7,410 nucleotides of DNA from Flavobacteriales bacterium CG18_big_fil_WC_8_21_14_2_50_32_9. GTDB taxonomy: Bacteria > Bacteroidota > Bacteroidia > Flavobacteriales_E > Vicingaceae. The notes below the pieces were generated by a model. The model saw only the letters and a program-made list of their open reading frames with translations. It did not search any database and was not told where the DNA came from. Shown here piece after piece: positions 1-6,361 of the stretch; positions within the stretch are counted from its first letter, which is position 1, and each line of letters opens with the position of its first letter. The stretch is taken from assembly GCA_002770955.1 (NCBI GenBank), contig PCUH01000229.1:1-7410 (forward strand), in the 5' to 3' direction. The translations under genes and the position numbers were made by a program.

Positions 1-10
1 TCCTTCGCAC

Positions 11-42
11 ATTCATACAATTCGCTTCGCTTTTGCATGAAT
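11..42 (-). terminator. Possible hairpin just downstream of the comB-like gene
   Basis: Bases 11-20 (attcatacaa) and 33-42 (ttgcatgaat) form an inverted repeat. On the minus strand this is a 10-pair stem with one G-U wobble and a 12-base loop containing GCGAAGCG. It begins 8 bases after the stop codon of the minus-strand comB-like gene, where a 3'-end structure would be expected. The stem is AT-rich and no clear U-run follows before the window edge, so a textbook intrinsic terminator is not shown. An mRNA 3'-end stabiliser or the edge of a dispersed repeat are alternatives. Confidence 0.4.
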
Positions 43-50
43 AAAGCGGG

Positions 51-818
51 TTAACTCACAGCACTAAGTGGACTTTCAATTTTGTGAACTTCTAACTTGT
101 TTCCTTTTAATATGGGAACTAACTTACTCTGATTTAAGGTAAGGCAGCATACTATATCCTCTTCTAAATTAAGATTGCTAAGTCTTTTCCGATGAGAGGA
201 TTCTCCTAAAAATTGATATAGATTTCCTTTTGCATTTTCATATAAGTTTAAAGCAGCAATTGCACTATCAGCTAAGTCATGAAATCGAATATTTTCAGCA
301 AGTTTTTCAACTACAGCTCCTGCAAAAAGGGTGTCTTCTAAATTAAATCTTTCTTTCCACCCAGCACAAAGCAGTAACACATCTTTGTCTTCTTTTTCTA
401 TAAAATCACAAACTGCATCTAAATTATAAAAAGACCCAATAATTACTTGTTGAGCATTTTTAGCAACATCAATGGCTTGCGTTCCGTTTGTGGTGGTTAG
501 TACTATGGTTTGGTCTTTATATTTTCCTTTTTGAAACGTGAGTGGTGAGTTACCAAAATCAAATCCATCAATTACTTCAGCGTTTCTTTCTGCACCCACC
601 ACATAGCCTTTTTGTTTATATTCAGTAGCTTCTTCTATTGTTGCCACAGGAATTACTGCTGCTACTCCATCTTCAAATGCTGCACAAATAGCTGTGGTAG
701 CTCTAAGCACATCAATCACTACAACAATACAGTTCCTATTATCAAAGTAGATAGGAAATAGTGTTGGTGAAAAACACACTTCTACTTTGTTTTTGGTTTG
801 TGAAGAAATTTCGCCCAT
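51..818 (-). CDS. comB: 2-phosphosulfolactate phosphatase (ComB family)
   Basis: A 255-residue protein of the ComB family, Mg2+-dependent acid phosphatases that hydrolyse 2-phosphosulfolactate to sulfolactate, a step of coenzyme M synthesis in methanogens. Family hallmarks are visible in order: VVVIDVLRATTAI (32-44), the AERN segment (76-79), FGNSP (88-92), the TTTNGT loop (108-113) and CAGW followed by FNLEDTLFAGA (151-168). Length is close to the usual 230-260 residues, with no signal peptide or membrane segment, so it should be cytoplasmic. The ATG at 818 is chosen because an in-frame stop lies 6 codons upstream; no Shine-Dalgarno sequence is present. It follows gcvT on the same strand after a 156-bp gap, so co-transcription is possible but not shown. 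The family is clear. The true substrate in a bacterium with no sign of coenzyme M use is inference; sulfolactate metabolism or another phosphoester are possible. Confidence 0.9.
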   Translation of the reverse strand: MGEISSQTKNKVEVCFSPTLFPIYFDNRNCIVVVIDVLRATTAICAAFEDGVAAVIPVATIEEATEYKQKGYVVGAERNAEVIDGFDFGNSPLTFQKGKYKDQTIVLTTTNGTQAIDVAKNAQQVIIGSFYNLDAVCDFIEKEDKDVLLLCAGWKERFNLEDTLFAGAVVEKLAENIRFHDLADSAIAALNLYENAKGNLYQFLGESSHRKRLSNLNLEEDIVCCLTLNQSKLVPILKGNKLEVHKIESPLSAVS

Positions 819-857
819 TTGATTTGGAGATTGTGTTTATCTGTAATGTCAAGAGAC

Positions 858-873
858 TGAACTGTAAAGTTCA
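858..873. repeat. Perfect 6-bp palindrome with 4-bp centre upstream of comB
   Basis: TGAACT at 858-863 and AGTTCA at 868-873 are exact inverted repeats around a 4-base centre. They lie in the gcvT-comB gap, 40 bases upstream of the comB start. This could be a transcription-factor operator or a small RNA hairpin. A 6-bp match of this kind can occur by chance in AT-rich DNA, and no U-run follows on the minus strand, so it is not called a terminator. Confidence 0.25.
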
Positions 874-974
874 AATTCAAGGCTTTCGAAGTTTTGAAAA
901 TCAGGAGTTTACTTTCGTAAATGACTGGTTTTTAAAACAAGAATAACGAAGAAGTTGGGCTTTACAGACAGACT

Positions 975-2069
975 CTAATTATTGTAAAAAGGTGTTTTCA
1001 CAACACTAGCTTTTATTTTTTTATCTCTAATCAAAATATAAATTTCGGAACCTAATTTAGAAAATGCTGTTTTCACATAACCCATTCCTATTGCTTTATT
1101 GAGTGATGGTGATTGTGTTCCTGAAGTTACTACTCCTATTTCATTTCCATTAGCATCAACAATTTTGTAATCGTGACGAGGAATACCTCTTTCTATTAAT
1201 TCAAAACCTACTAATTTTTTAGCTACACCTTGTTCCTTTTGTTTTTTCAAATTTTCGGCATTTACAAAATCTTTAGTAAATTTAGTTATCCAACCCAAAC
1301 CAGCTTCTATTGGTGAAGTTGTGTCGTTAATATCATTTCCATATAAGCAAAAACCCATTTCTAAACGAAGGGTATCCCTACAAGCTAATCCAGCCATTTT
1401 TAGTCCTACAAGTTTTCCTGCTTCTTGGATTGCATTCCAAATTTTTTCTGCATCTTTATTATAAAAATAAACTTCGTACCCTCCTGCTCCTGTGTAGCCT
1501 GTAGAAGAAATAATTACATTTTCCACTCCAGCAAATGTTCCTTGTTGCACGGTGTAATAAATCATATCTAAACTCATGTTAGTTAGCGGTTGAAGCACTT
1601 TTTGTGCATTTGGACCTTGAACTGCTAACAACGAAATTGAGTCAGAAATATTTTCTATTGCTACATGGTTTGTATTGTGTTTTACCACCCAGTTCCAATC
1701 TTTTTCAATATTAGCTCCGTTTACAACCAACATATAATTGTCTTTTCCCATTTTATAAACCAACAAATCATCTACAATTCCACCATCATTATTCGGAAAA
1801 CATGAATATTGTACTTTTCCTGTGTCTAATACAGAAGCATCATTTGAAGTTATGCGTTGAATCAACTCTAATGCTCCTTCACCTTTAATGGTAAATTCTC
1901 CCATGTGCGAAACGTCAAACATTCCTACATTGTTCCGTACATTCAAATGCTCATCAATTAACCCTGTATATTGCAAAGGCATATTAAATCCTGCAAATTC
2001 AACCATTTTTGCACCCAAATCAATGTGTTTTTGTTTTAGGCTAATGTCTTTAATTTCTATAGTTTCCAT
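975..2069 (-). CDS. gcvT: Aminomethyltransferase, glycine cleavage system T protein
   Basis: The T protein takes the aminomethyl group from lipoylated H protein and passes its one-carbon unit to tetrahydrofolate, releasing ammonia (EC 2.1.2.10), in the cytoplasm. The 364-residue length is typical. Visible family segments are KMVEFAGFNMPLQY (21-34), FDVSHMGEF (51-59), GGIVDDLLVYK (96-106) with the conserved catalytic Asp at 101, SSTGYTGAGGYEVYF (188-202), RDTLRLEMGFCLYGNDI (231-247), SPIEAGLGW (252-260), and the C-terminal barrel with PRHDY (297-301) and VTSGTQSPSLN (314-324). TGAGGYE replaces the TGEDGFE common in proteobacteria, which I believe is usual in Bacteroidota. The ATG at 2069 has no Shine-Dalgarno sequence but a TACATTTG box lies about 30 bases upstream. 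The genes for H and P proteins are not in the window, consistent with a dispersed gcv system in this phylum. Confidence 0.97.
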   Translation of the reverse strand: METIEIKDISLKQKHIDLGAKMVEFAGFNMPLQYTGLIDEHLNVRNNVGMFDVSHMGEFTIKGEGALELIQRITSNDASVLDTGKVQYSCFPNNDGGIVDDLLVYKMGKDNYMLVVNGANIEKDWNWVVKHNTNHVAIENISDSISLLAVQGPNAQKVLQPLTNMSLDMIYYTVQQGTFAGVENVIISSTGYTGAGGYEVYFYNKDAEKIWNAIQEAGKLVGLKMAGLACRDTLRLEMGFCLYGNDINDTTSPIEAGLGWITKFTKDFVNAENLKKQKEQGVAKKLVGFELIERGIPRHDYKIVDANGNEIGVVTSGTQSPSLNKAIGMGYVKTAFSKLGSEIYILIRDKKIKASVVKTPFYNN

Positions 2070-2097
2070 AATTAGTTTGTTATTGGTAAAAAAAAAA

Positions 2098-2105
2098 CAA
2101 ATGTA
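2098..2105 (-). promoter_or_regulatory. Putative -7 box of the gcvT promoter (TACATTTG)
   Basis: On the minus strand, 2105-2098 reads TACATTTG, an exact match to the Bacteroidota TAnnTTTG -7 element. The implied transcript would start near 2091, giving a leader of roughly 20 bases before the gcvT ATG. No clean -33 TTTG is present at the usual 19-base spacing, only T-rich DNA slightly further upstream. Confidence 0.5.
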
Positions 2106-2208
2106 GAAATAAATATGCTTCTATTAAAAAAAAACAGATAGATTTACTAAAAACAAAGTAATAAAAAAACGAACTATTGCAAACTTATGCTAATCTAAAA
2201 CGATTAAT

Positions 2209-2216
2209 TATCTTTG
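2209..2216 (+). promoter_or_regulatory. Putative -7 box of the glycosyltransferase operon (TATCTTTG)
   Basis: TATCTTTG exactly matches the Bacteroidota TAnnTTTG -7 element. With a start point about 6-7 bases downstream, the leader before the ATG at 2233 would be only about 10 bases. A degenerate TATG at 2186-2189 has the right 19-base spacing for a -33 element but matches poorly. The 163-bp divergent gap with gcvT also contains A-tracts of 10, 9 and 7 bases at 2088-2097, 2126-2134 and 2163-2169. Confidence 0.55.
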
Positions 2217-2232
2217 CTGCTCAATAAAAAAG

Positions 2233-3273
2233 ATGGTATTTTTTGTTAACGGTCGGTTTCTTACCCAACATCCTACGGGAGTGCAGTTTTTTGCTCAAGA
2301 AATTTGCAACGAATTACAGGTAAATTCTACCATCGTTTTGCTTACTCCAAAAACCAGATTAAACAAAAACTATTCGTTGGAAAACAAAAACATCAAACAA
2401 ATTGGTATTTTTAAAGGTCATCTTTGGGAACAAATTAGCTTGCCTTGGTTTTTGTTTTGGCAAAAAAACTGGTTTTTATTTAATTTTTGCAATACGGCCC
2501 CACTTTTTATAAGAAACCAAGTTGTTACCGTTCATGATTTAGCTTTTATGCGAAAAGAAAAATGGTTTGACCCTGTTTTTAAAATGGCTTATCAATTTTT
2601 AATCCCCAACATCCTTAAAAAAAGCAAGGTTGTGGTTACTGTTTCTGAAACTATAAAAAAAGAAATGGAAGCCTATTTTCAGCTTCCTTCAACAAAAATT
2701 GGTGTGCTTACCAACAAAATAAGTGCTGCTTTACTAACTGCTTCTCCAACATCACCCAACAGTTCAATTATTGAAAATGAGTATTATTTAATGGTTGGTT
2801 CCGATAATCCTCGTAAAAATTTTGCTTGGGTAGAAAAACAATTTACAACACATTTCCCTACCAAAACACTTGTAATTGTTGGTAGTAATCATCAAAGTTT
2901 TTCGGCAACCGAAAAAATAGATGCTTCAACTATTTTACGCATTTCATCTGCTTCGGCAAATGAATTGGCTTGGCTCTACAAAAATGCCATTGCGTTTATA
3001 AACCCTTCAATTTATGAAGGTTTTGGTATTCCAAACATTGAAGCAATGTATTTTAATTGTCCTATTTTGTGTTCAGATATCCCCATTTTTAGAGAAGTTT
3101 GTGAAGAAGCAGCAATCTATTTTGAGCTTAATAATAGTACTAATTTTATAAAAAAAATTAATGAATTAGAAAAAATTGATATTTCTGATTTTGAAGTTTT
3201 AGCTAAAAAAAGAATCGAATTTTATCAAAATAAAAATAGGGTGGAAACACTTTTAAAATTAATAAAAAAATGA
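2233..3273 (+). CDS. GT4-type glycosyltransferase, first gene of polysaccharide cassette
   Basis: A 346-residue GT-B fold glycosyltransferase of the GT4 group, expected to move a sugar from a nucleotide donor to a lipid-linked or oligosaccharide acceptor on the cytoplasmic face of the inner membrane. The N-terminal half shows NGRFLTQHPTGVQFFAQEI (6-24), a glycine-containing loop typical of the acceptor domain, then VTVHDL (98-103) and VVTVSETIKKEM (134-145). The C-terminal donor domain has GSDNPRKNF (189-197) and YEGFGIPNIEAM (261-272), in which E262 and E270 form the retaining-enzyme EX7E motif, then SDIPIFREV (281-289). It lacks a signal peptide. The start follows a promoter-like box, and the stop overlaps the next gene by ATGA, indicating translational coupling. 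The sugar, linkage and acceptor cannot be read from sequence. A role in O-antigen or a related surface glycan is inferred from the neighbours. Confidence 0.92.
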   Translation: MVFFVNGRFLTQHPTGVQFFAQEICNELQVNSTIVLLTPKTRLNKNYSLENKNIKQIGIFKGHLWEQISLPWFLFWQKNWFLFNFCNTAPLFIRNQVVTVHDLAFMRKEKWFDPVFKMAYQFLIPNILKKSKVVVTVSETIKKEMEAYFQLPSTKIGVLTNKISAALLTASPTSPNSSIIENEYYLMVGSDNPRKNFAWVEKQFTTHFPTKTLVIVGSNHQSFSATEKIDASTILRISSASANELAWLYKNAIAFINPSIYEGFGIPNIEAMYFNCPILCSDIPIFREVCEEAAIYFELNNSTNFIKKINELEKIDISDFEVLAKKRIEFYQNKNRVETLLKLIKK

Positions 3274-4376
3274 AAGTAGCATTTGTTCAAGATTGGTTGG
3301 TTGTTGATGGTGGTGCTGAAAAAGTGGCTAAAGAAATCATCAACTGTTTTGATGCTGTTTCCATTTTTAGTTTAATTGATTTTTTATCAGACAAAGACCG
3401 AGAAGAAATTTTAGGAGGGAGAAAAAGTACCACCTCTTTTTTACAAAAATTTCCGAATGCAAAAAATGGATATAGAAATTATTTTCCTCTTTTCCCAACA
3501 GCAATTGAAAGCTTAGATTTTTCGGGGTTTGATTTAATTATTTCGTCCTCTTATGCAGTTGCAAAAGGAATTAAAACAACTAAAAATCAAACACATATTT
3601 GCTATTGCCACTCCCCTATCCGTTATGCTTGGGATTTGGAAGATGAATACCTTTCGCACGTTGGTTTTTTTAAGCGAACTGTTGCCAAAATTTTTTTAAG
3701 TTACATTCGGAAATGGGATGTAAAAACCGCTAACAGAGCCACGCATTACCTTACCAACTCACACTATGTTGCAGAACGCATCAAACGGATTTACAACCGA
3801 GAAGCAACCGTAATCTATCCGCCTGTTGATACAACTAGTTTTGCTTTTGAGTCGCAAAAAGACAACTACTATTTTACCTCAGCTCGGATGGTTGCTTACA
3901 AAAAAATGGATGTGATTGTAAAGGCTTTTGCGGAATTACCAGAACTTAAATTAATTGTTTCGGGCGATGGTCCAGAATTAGAAAAATTAAAACAATTAGC
4001 CACTAAAAATGTTGAATTTATTGGTTTTGTAGAAAAATCTTCACTTATTCAATCTATGCAAAAAGCCAAGGCGTTCATTTTGGCTGCCGAAGAAGATTTT
4101 GGAATTACCAGCATTGAAGCCCAATCGTGTGGAACACCTGTTATTGCTTATAAAAAAGGAGGTTATCTAGAAACAGTAGTAGAGCAAAAAACAGGCTTGT
4201 TTTTTGAACATCAAACACCCGAAAGCATTGCAAAATCTATTCGTAGTTTTGAAGCATTAAAAACACCTTTCAATGCTGTTGATTTTAAAACTAATGTGGA
4301 AAAATTTAGTATTGAACGATTTAGAAAAGAATTTAAAACATTTTTAAGCCAACATGGTTTCCCAACAAACAAGTAA
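3270..4376 (+). CDS. GT4-type glycosyltransferase, WbaZ-like
   Basis: A 368-residue GT-B glycosyltransferase resembling the WbaZ-like branch of GT4, whose namesake is an O-antigen mannosyltransferase. Supporting segments are MKVAFVQDWLVVDGGAEKV (1-19, the nucleotide-sugar enzyme N-terminus), the branch-typical CYCHSPIRYAWDLEDEYL (111-128), TNSHYVAERI (162-171), VIYPPVD (181-187), SARMVAYKKMD (204-214) with donor-phosphate-contacting basic residues, SGDGPELEKL (231-240), and EDFGITSIEAQSCGTPVIAY (275-294) where E275 and E283 make the EX7E motif. It has no membrane segment, so it is probably peripheral at the inner membrane. It overlaps the upstream transferase by 4 bp and the downstream membrane protein gene by 23 bp, a strong sign of one operon. 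Mannose transfer is only a guess from the subfamily; family assignment is firm, substrate is not. Confidence 0.93.
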   Translation: MKVAFVQDWLVVDGGAEKVAKEIINCFDAVSIFSLIDFLSDKDREEILGGRKSTTSFLQKFPNAKNGYRNYFPLFPTAIESLDFSGFDLIISSSYAVAKGIKTTKNQTHICYCHSPIRYAWDLEDEYLSHVGFFKRTVAKIFLSYIRKWDVKTANRATHYLTNSHYVAERIKRIYNREATVIYPPVDTTSFAFESQKDNYYFTSARMVAYKKMDVIVKAFAELPELKLIVSGDGPELEKLKQLATKNVEFIGFVEKSSLIQSMQKAKAFILAAEEDFGITSIEAQSCGTPVIAYKKGGYLETVVEQKTGLFFEHQTPESIAKSIRSFEALKTPFNAVDFKTNVEKFSIERFRKEFKTFLSQHGFPTNK

Positions 4377-5640
4377 ATATTATTTTTTTGCAACATTAAT
4401 TTTAGCTTGCTTTCCTTTGTTTAGCATTAAAATAACTTCGTTGGTTATTGGTGTTTGGGTAATTTTTGCTATCATCTTTGGAATTATACATTTTAAAACC
4501 ACACAGCGAATTTCGGTATTCCAACTTGGAATTCAACTTGCTTTGTTTATTTTGTTGGCTCTTTGGTGCGTTATTGATGGCTCATCATCGGCTAATTATT
4601 TATTGGAAAAATCGATGAGTTTAGCGTTATTTCCTATTGCTTTTTATTTATCTCCCTTCAAATTTTCAACAAAACAAATCACTAAAATTGAACTCATTTT
4701 TTCTGCTGCAACCATGTTAATTGTTGCAATAGGAATTTTGATGACATTTATTGAAATTTTTTCCTTATTAGAAAAAGGTTCTGTGGCATCTATGTATCAG
4801 CAAATAGCCAATTCACCCGATTTTTATTTTTATTTTCGCACTGGATTTGAAAAATACGTAAAACTTCATCCTACTTATGCATCTCTTTTTTTAGGATTAT
4901 CATTTTTGTTTATTTTAAAATATCTTTTAACCAACTACGCTTCATTAAAAATTATTCAGCGTTTAATTTTTATCTTGTTACTAAGCATTGTCATTTTATT
5001 TCAAGCACTTTTGGCATCTCGAACACCCTTTGCAGCAACATTATTTGGTGCATTGTTATTATGCTACTTCCAATTAAAAAGAAAAATAATCATTGTGTAC
5101 TTACTCTTGGGCGTTGCTTGTTTAAGCACACTACTTTATTTTACAGTACCTTCATTTGCAGCACGTTTTGCCGAAATTTCGGTAACTAATACTGCAGTTC
5201 CTCAAGAAGGATTAGGTGATTCTTTTAACGTACGCTCTGGCATTTTAACATGTAGTTTTGAGTTGATAAAAAACAATTGGTTAATAGGAATAGGGCCTGG
5301 AAATGTACAACCTTTTCTCAATGCTTGTTATATGGAAATTTCTCCAACTGCTTATGAAAATATGAACTACAACACGCACAATCAATTTTTGGGTTATTGG
5401 GCTGCACTTGGTGTGTTGGGACCCTTGTTTTTGTTGTTATTTTTAATACAACCCATTTGGAAAGGAATTAAAGCAAAAAATACATTTCCATTAATTATTG
5501 GACTATTCTTTTGTATTTGTTTTCTAACAGAAAACACCCTATCGAGGCAACATGGAATTGTTCCTTTTGCATTTTTTATGTGTCTTTATTTTTATGATAT
5601 AACCTATAAAGAAAAACATAATCCTAAAAAAAACATATAA
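4354..5640 (+). CDS. O-antigen ligase/polymerase family membrane protein (WaaL/Wzy-type)
   Basis: A 428-residue, very hydrophobic protein with about 11-12 predicted membrane segments (around 10-25, 28-46, 55-73, 88-101, 112-136, 171-190, 203-220, 222-238, 244-264, 346-365, 376-393 and 401-415). Between residues 265 and 345 lies one long hydrophilic loop, probably periplasmic. It ends in NTHNQFLGYWAALGVLG (340-356), the His-Asn signature of the Wzy_C (O-antigen ligase) domain. Other likely functional residues are R223 in ASRTPF, R294 in NVRSGI and the GIGPGN turn (312-317). Such enzymes join undecaprenyl-linked glycan to lipid A core (WaaL) or polymerise repeat units (Wzy); sequence alone does not separate these, nor a protein glycan ligase. 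The ATG at 4354 is chosen since the next Met is at residue 88, inside the membrane region. It is coupled to the transferase genes by overlap. No flippase or sugar-nucleotide genes accompany it here. Confidence 0.88.
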   Translation: MVSQQTSKYYFFATLILACFPLFSIKITSLVIGVWVIFAIIFGIIHFKTTQRISVFQLGIQLALFILLALWCVIDGSSSANYLLEKSMSLALFPIAFYLSPFKFSTKQITKIELIFSAATMLIVAIGILMTFIEIFSLLEKGSVASMYQQIANSPDFYFYFRTGFEKYVKLHPTYASLFLGLSFLFILKYLLTNYASLKIIQRLIFILLLSIVILFQALLASRTPFAATLFGALLLCYFQLKRKIIIVYLLLGVACLSTLLYFTVPSFAARFAEISVTNTAVPQEGLGDSFNVRSGILTCSFELIKNNWLIGIGPGNVQPFLNACYMEISPTAYENMNYNTHNQFLGYWAALGVLGPLFLLLFLIQPIWKGIKAKNTFPLIIGLFFCICFLTENTLSRQHGIVPFAFFMCLYFYDITYKEKHNPKKNI

Positions 5641-5669
5641 AACTTTACAACTAATAACATAAGAGTAAC

Positions 5670-5677
5670 TATATTTG
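5670..5677 (+). promoter_or_regulatory. Putative -7 box of the pyr unit (TATATTTG)
   Basis: TATATTTG is an exact match to the Bacteroidota TAnnTTTG -7 element, 30 bases after the ligase stop and about 100 bases before pyrR. The nearest -33 candidate is a weak TTTA at 5644-5647 with 22-base spacing. The implied start near 5683-5684 is only 2-3 bases before the ATG of a small ORF at 5686. This suggests that pyrR and pyrB are transcribed separately from the polysaccharide genes. Confidence 0.6.
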
Positions 5678-5685
5678 TAGCTTAG

Positions 5686-5778
5686 ATGAAACGAGCCATG
5701 CTAAAAAGTTTAACAAACAGGAGAATGATTATTGGCGACTTCCATGTGTCCGAAAAAAACAATGAAATAAACACATGA
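5686..5778 (+). CDS. Possible 30-codon leader ORF upstream of pyrR
   Basis: An open frame of 30 codons starts at ATG 5686 (M-K-R-A-M-L-K-S) and ends in TGA at 5776-5778, overlapping the pyrR ATG (5775) as ATGA. The codon just before the start is a TAG stop, so the frame cannot extend upstream. Internal ATGs at 5698 and 5725 are alternative starts. The peptide is basic at its N-terminus, has no recognisable family, and no run of one codon as in classical attenuators. Its placement right after the TATATTTG box and its stop-start overlap with pyrR suggest a translationally coupled leader peptide for pyrimidine control. That is inference: a 30-codon frame alone is not rare in this AT-rich DNA, so it may simply be the untranslated leader. 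Confidence 0.35.
   Translation: MKRAMLKSLTNRRMIIGDFHVSEKNNEINT
5743..5777 (+). promoter_or_regulatory. Inverted repeat covering the pyrR start codon
   Basis: CATGTGT at 5743-5749 is perfectly complementary to ACACATG at 5771-5777, with 21 bases between. In the mRNA this 7-pair stem would bury the pyrR ATG at 5775-5777. Ribosomes translating the possible leader ORF would open it. The stem is short and the loop large, so stability is modest. Confidence 0.35.
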
Positions 5779-6326
5779 AAAAAAGTGATAGAATTATATT
5801 AAACCCCACCCAGTTTGATCTTACCATAAAAAGACTTTCGCATCAATTAATAGAAAACTATACCGATTTTTCCGATACAGTTATCATTGGACTTCAACCA
5901 AGAGGTACTTTTTTGGCTGAACGCATAAAAAAAGAACTCCAAACCATTGATAAAAAAATTAAAATTGATGTCGGTGCATTGGATGTTACCTTTTTTAGAG
6001 ATGATTTTAGAAGACAAAATCAACCCATAATTCCTAATAAAACAGAAATTAATTTTATTATTGAAAACAAACGAGTAATCCTGATGGATGATGTGCTTTT
6101 CACTGGCAGAACCATTCGTGCTGGCTTGGATGCTATGCTGGCTTTTGGAAGACCAAAAACAGTTGAGCTGCTTGTTTTAATTAACAGAAGATATAAAAGA
6201 CATCTTCCCATCCAAGCTGACTATATTGGAAAAAATGTTCATTCCATTGTTTCGGAAAGAGTGAAAGTGAATTGGAAAAGTACCGACAAAGAAGATAAAG
6301 TAATTTTATATACACCTGAGTTTTGA
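5775..6326 (+). CDS. pyrR: PyrR-type uracil phosphoribosyltransferase / pyrimidine regulator
   Basis: A 183-residue type I phosphoribosyltransferase of the PyrR family. Family members make UMP from uracil and PRPP and, in Firmicutes, bind pyr mRNA to control attenuation. Visible motifs are IIGLQPRGTFLAERI (37-51), FFRDD (73-77, matching the LYRDD of Bacillus PyrR), the PRPP loop VILMDDVLFTGRT (101-113) with D105/D106, and RHLPIQADYIGKN (142-154). Compared with my recollection of the Bacillus protein, VLVDRGHRELPI becomes a one-residue-longer VLINRRYKRHLPI, with Asn137 where Asp is usual. The N-terminal helix keeps the His equivalent to Bacillus His22 (H23), while Thr18 is Lys19. Length is typical. 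Its start overlaps a small leader ORF, and pyrB follows 28 bp later, so the pair is likely co-transcribed. Whether it regulates RNA in this lineage cannot be told; I see no Bacillus-like binding loop or attenuator in the leader. Confidence 0.93.
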   Translation: MKKSDRIILNPTQFDLTIKRLSHQLIENYTDFSDTVIIGLQPRGTFLAERIKKELQTIDKKIKIDVGALDVTFFRDDFRRQNQPIIPNKTEINFIIENKRVILMDDVLFTGRTIRAGLDAMLAFGRPKTVELLVLINRRYKRHLPIQADYIGKNVHSIVSERVKVNWKSTDKEDKVILYTPEF

Positions 6327-6335
6327 TGTGTGAAC

Positions 6336-6361
6336 GACTAATGACTAATGACTAATGACTA
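6336..6361 (+). repeat. GACTAAT 7-bp tandem repeat at the pyrB start
   Basis: Three exact copies of GACTAAT (6336-6342, 6343-6349, 6350-6356) are followed by a partial GACTA. Each copy junction contains an ATG (6341, 6348, 6355). Because the period is 7, these lie in three different frames. The first two would stop after four codons (M-T-N-D-stop), and only the third enters pyrB. The repeat fills most of the pyrR-pyrB gap. Confidence 0.85.

Noticed and set aside
761..946. 61-codon plus-strand open frame spanning the comB start and the gap beyond
   Set aside because: Its first part is antisense to the well-supported comB start, it has no recognisable domain, and no promoter-like box precedes it.
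819..974. Minus-strand TTGACA at about 843-848 as a sigma70-type promoter for comB
   Set aside because: No TATAAT-like or TAnnTTTG element lies at a suitable spacing before the comB start.
1888..2106. 72-codon plus-strand open frame opposite the start of gcvT
   Set aside because: It is almost wholly antisense to the conserved N-terminal coding region of gcvT and shows no family features.
4211..4396. Minus-strand open frame at the junction of the second transferase and the ligase gene
   Set aside because: It is antisense to the conserved, overlapping plus-strand genes and has no family features.
5641..5774. Firmicute-style PyrR attenuator (binding loop, antiterminator, terminator) in the pyrR leader
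   Set aside because: I found no G+C-rich hairpin followed by a U-run and no close match to the known PyrR-binding loop consensus.
6020..6211. Minus-strand open frame inside pyrR
   Set aside because: It lies antisense to the PRPP-binding motif region of pyrR; codon constraint there explains the open frame.
6336..6361. CRISPR or other array reading of the tandem repeat
   Set aside because: Units are 7 bp, directly adjacent and without spacers; it is a simple tandem repeat.
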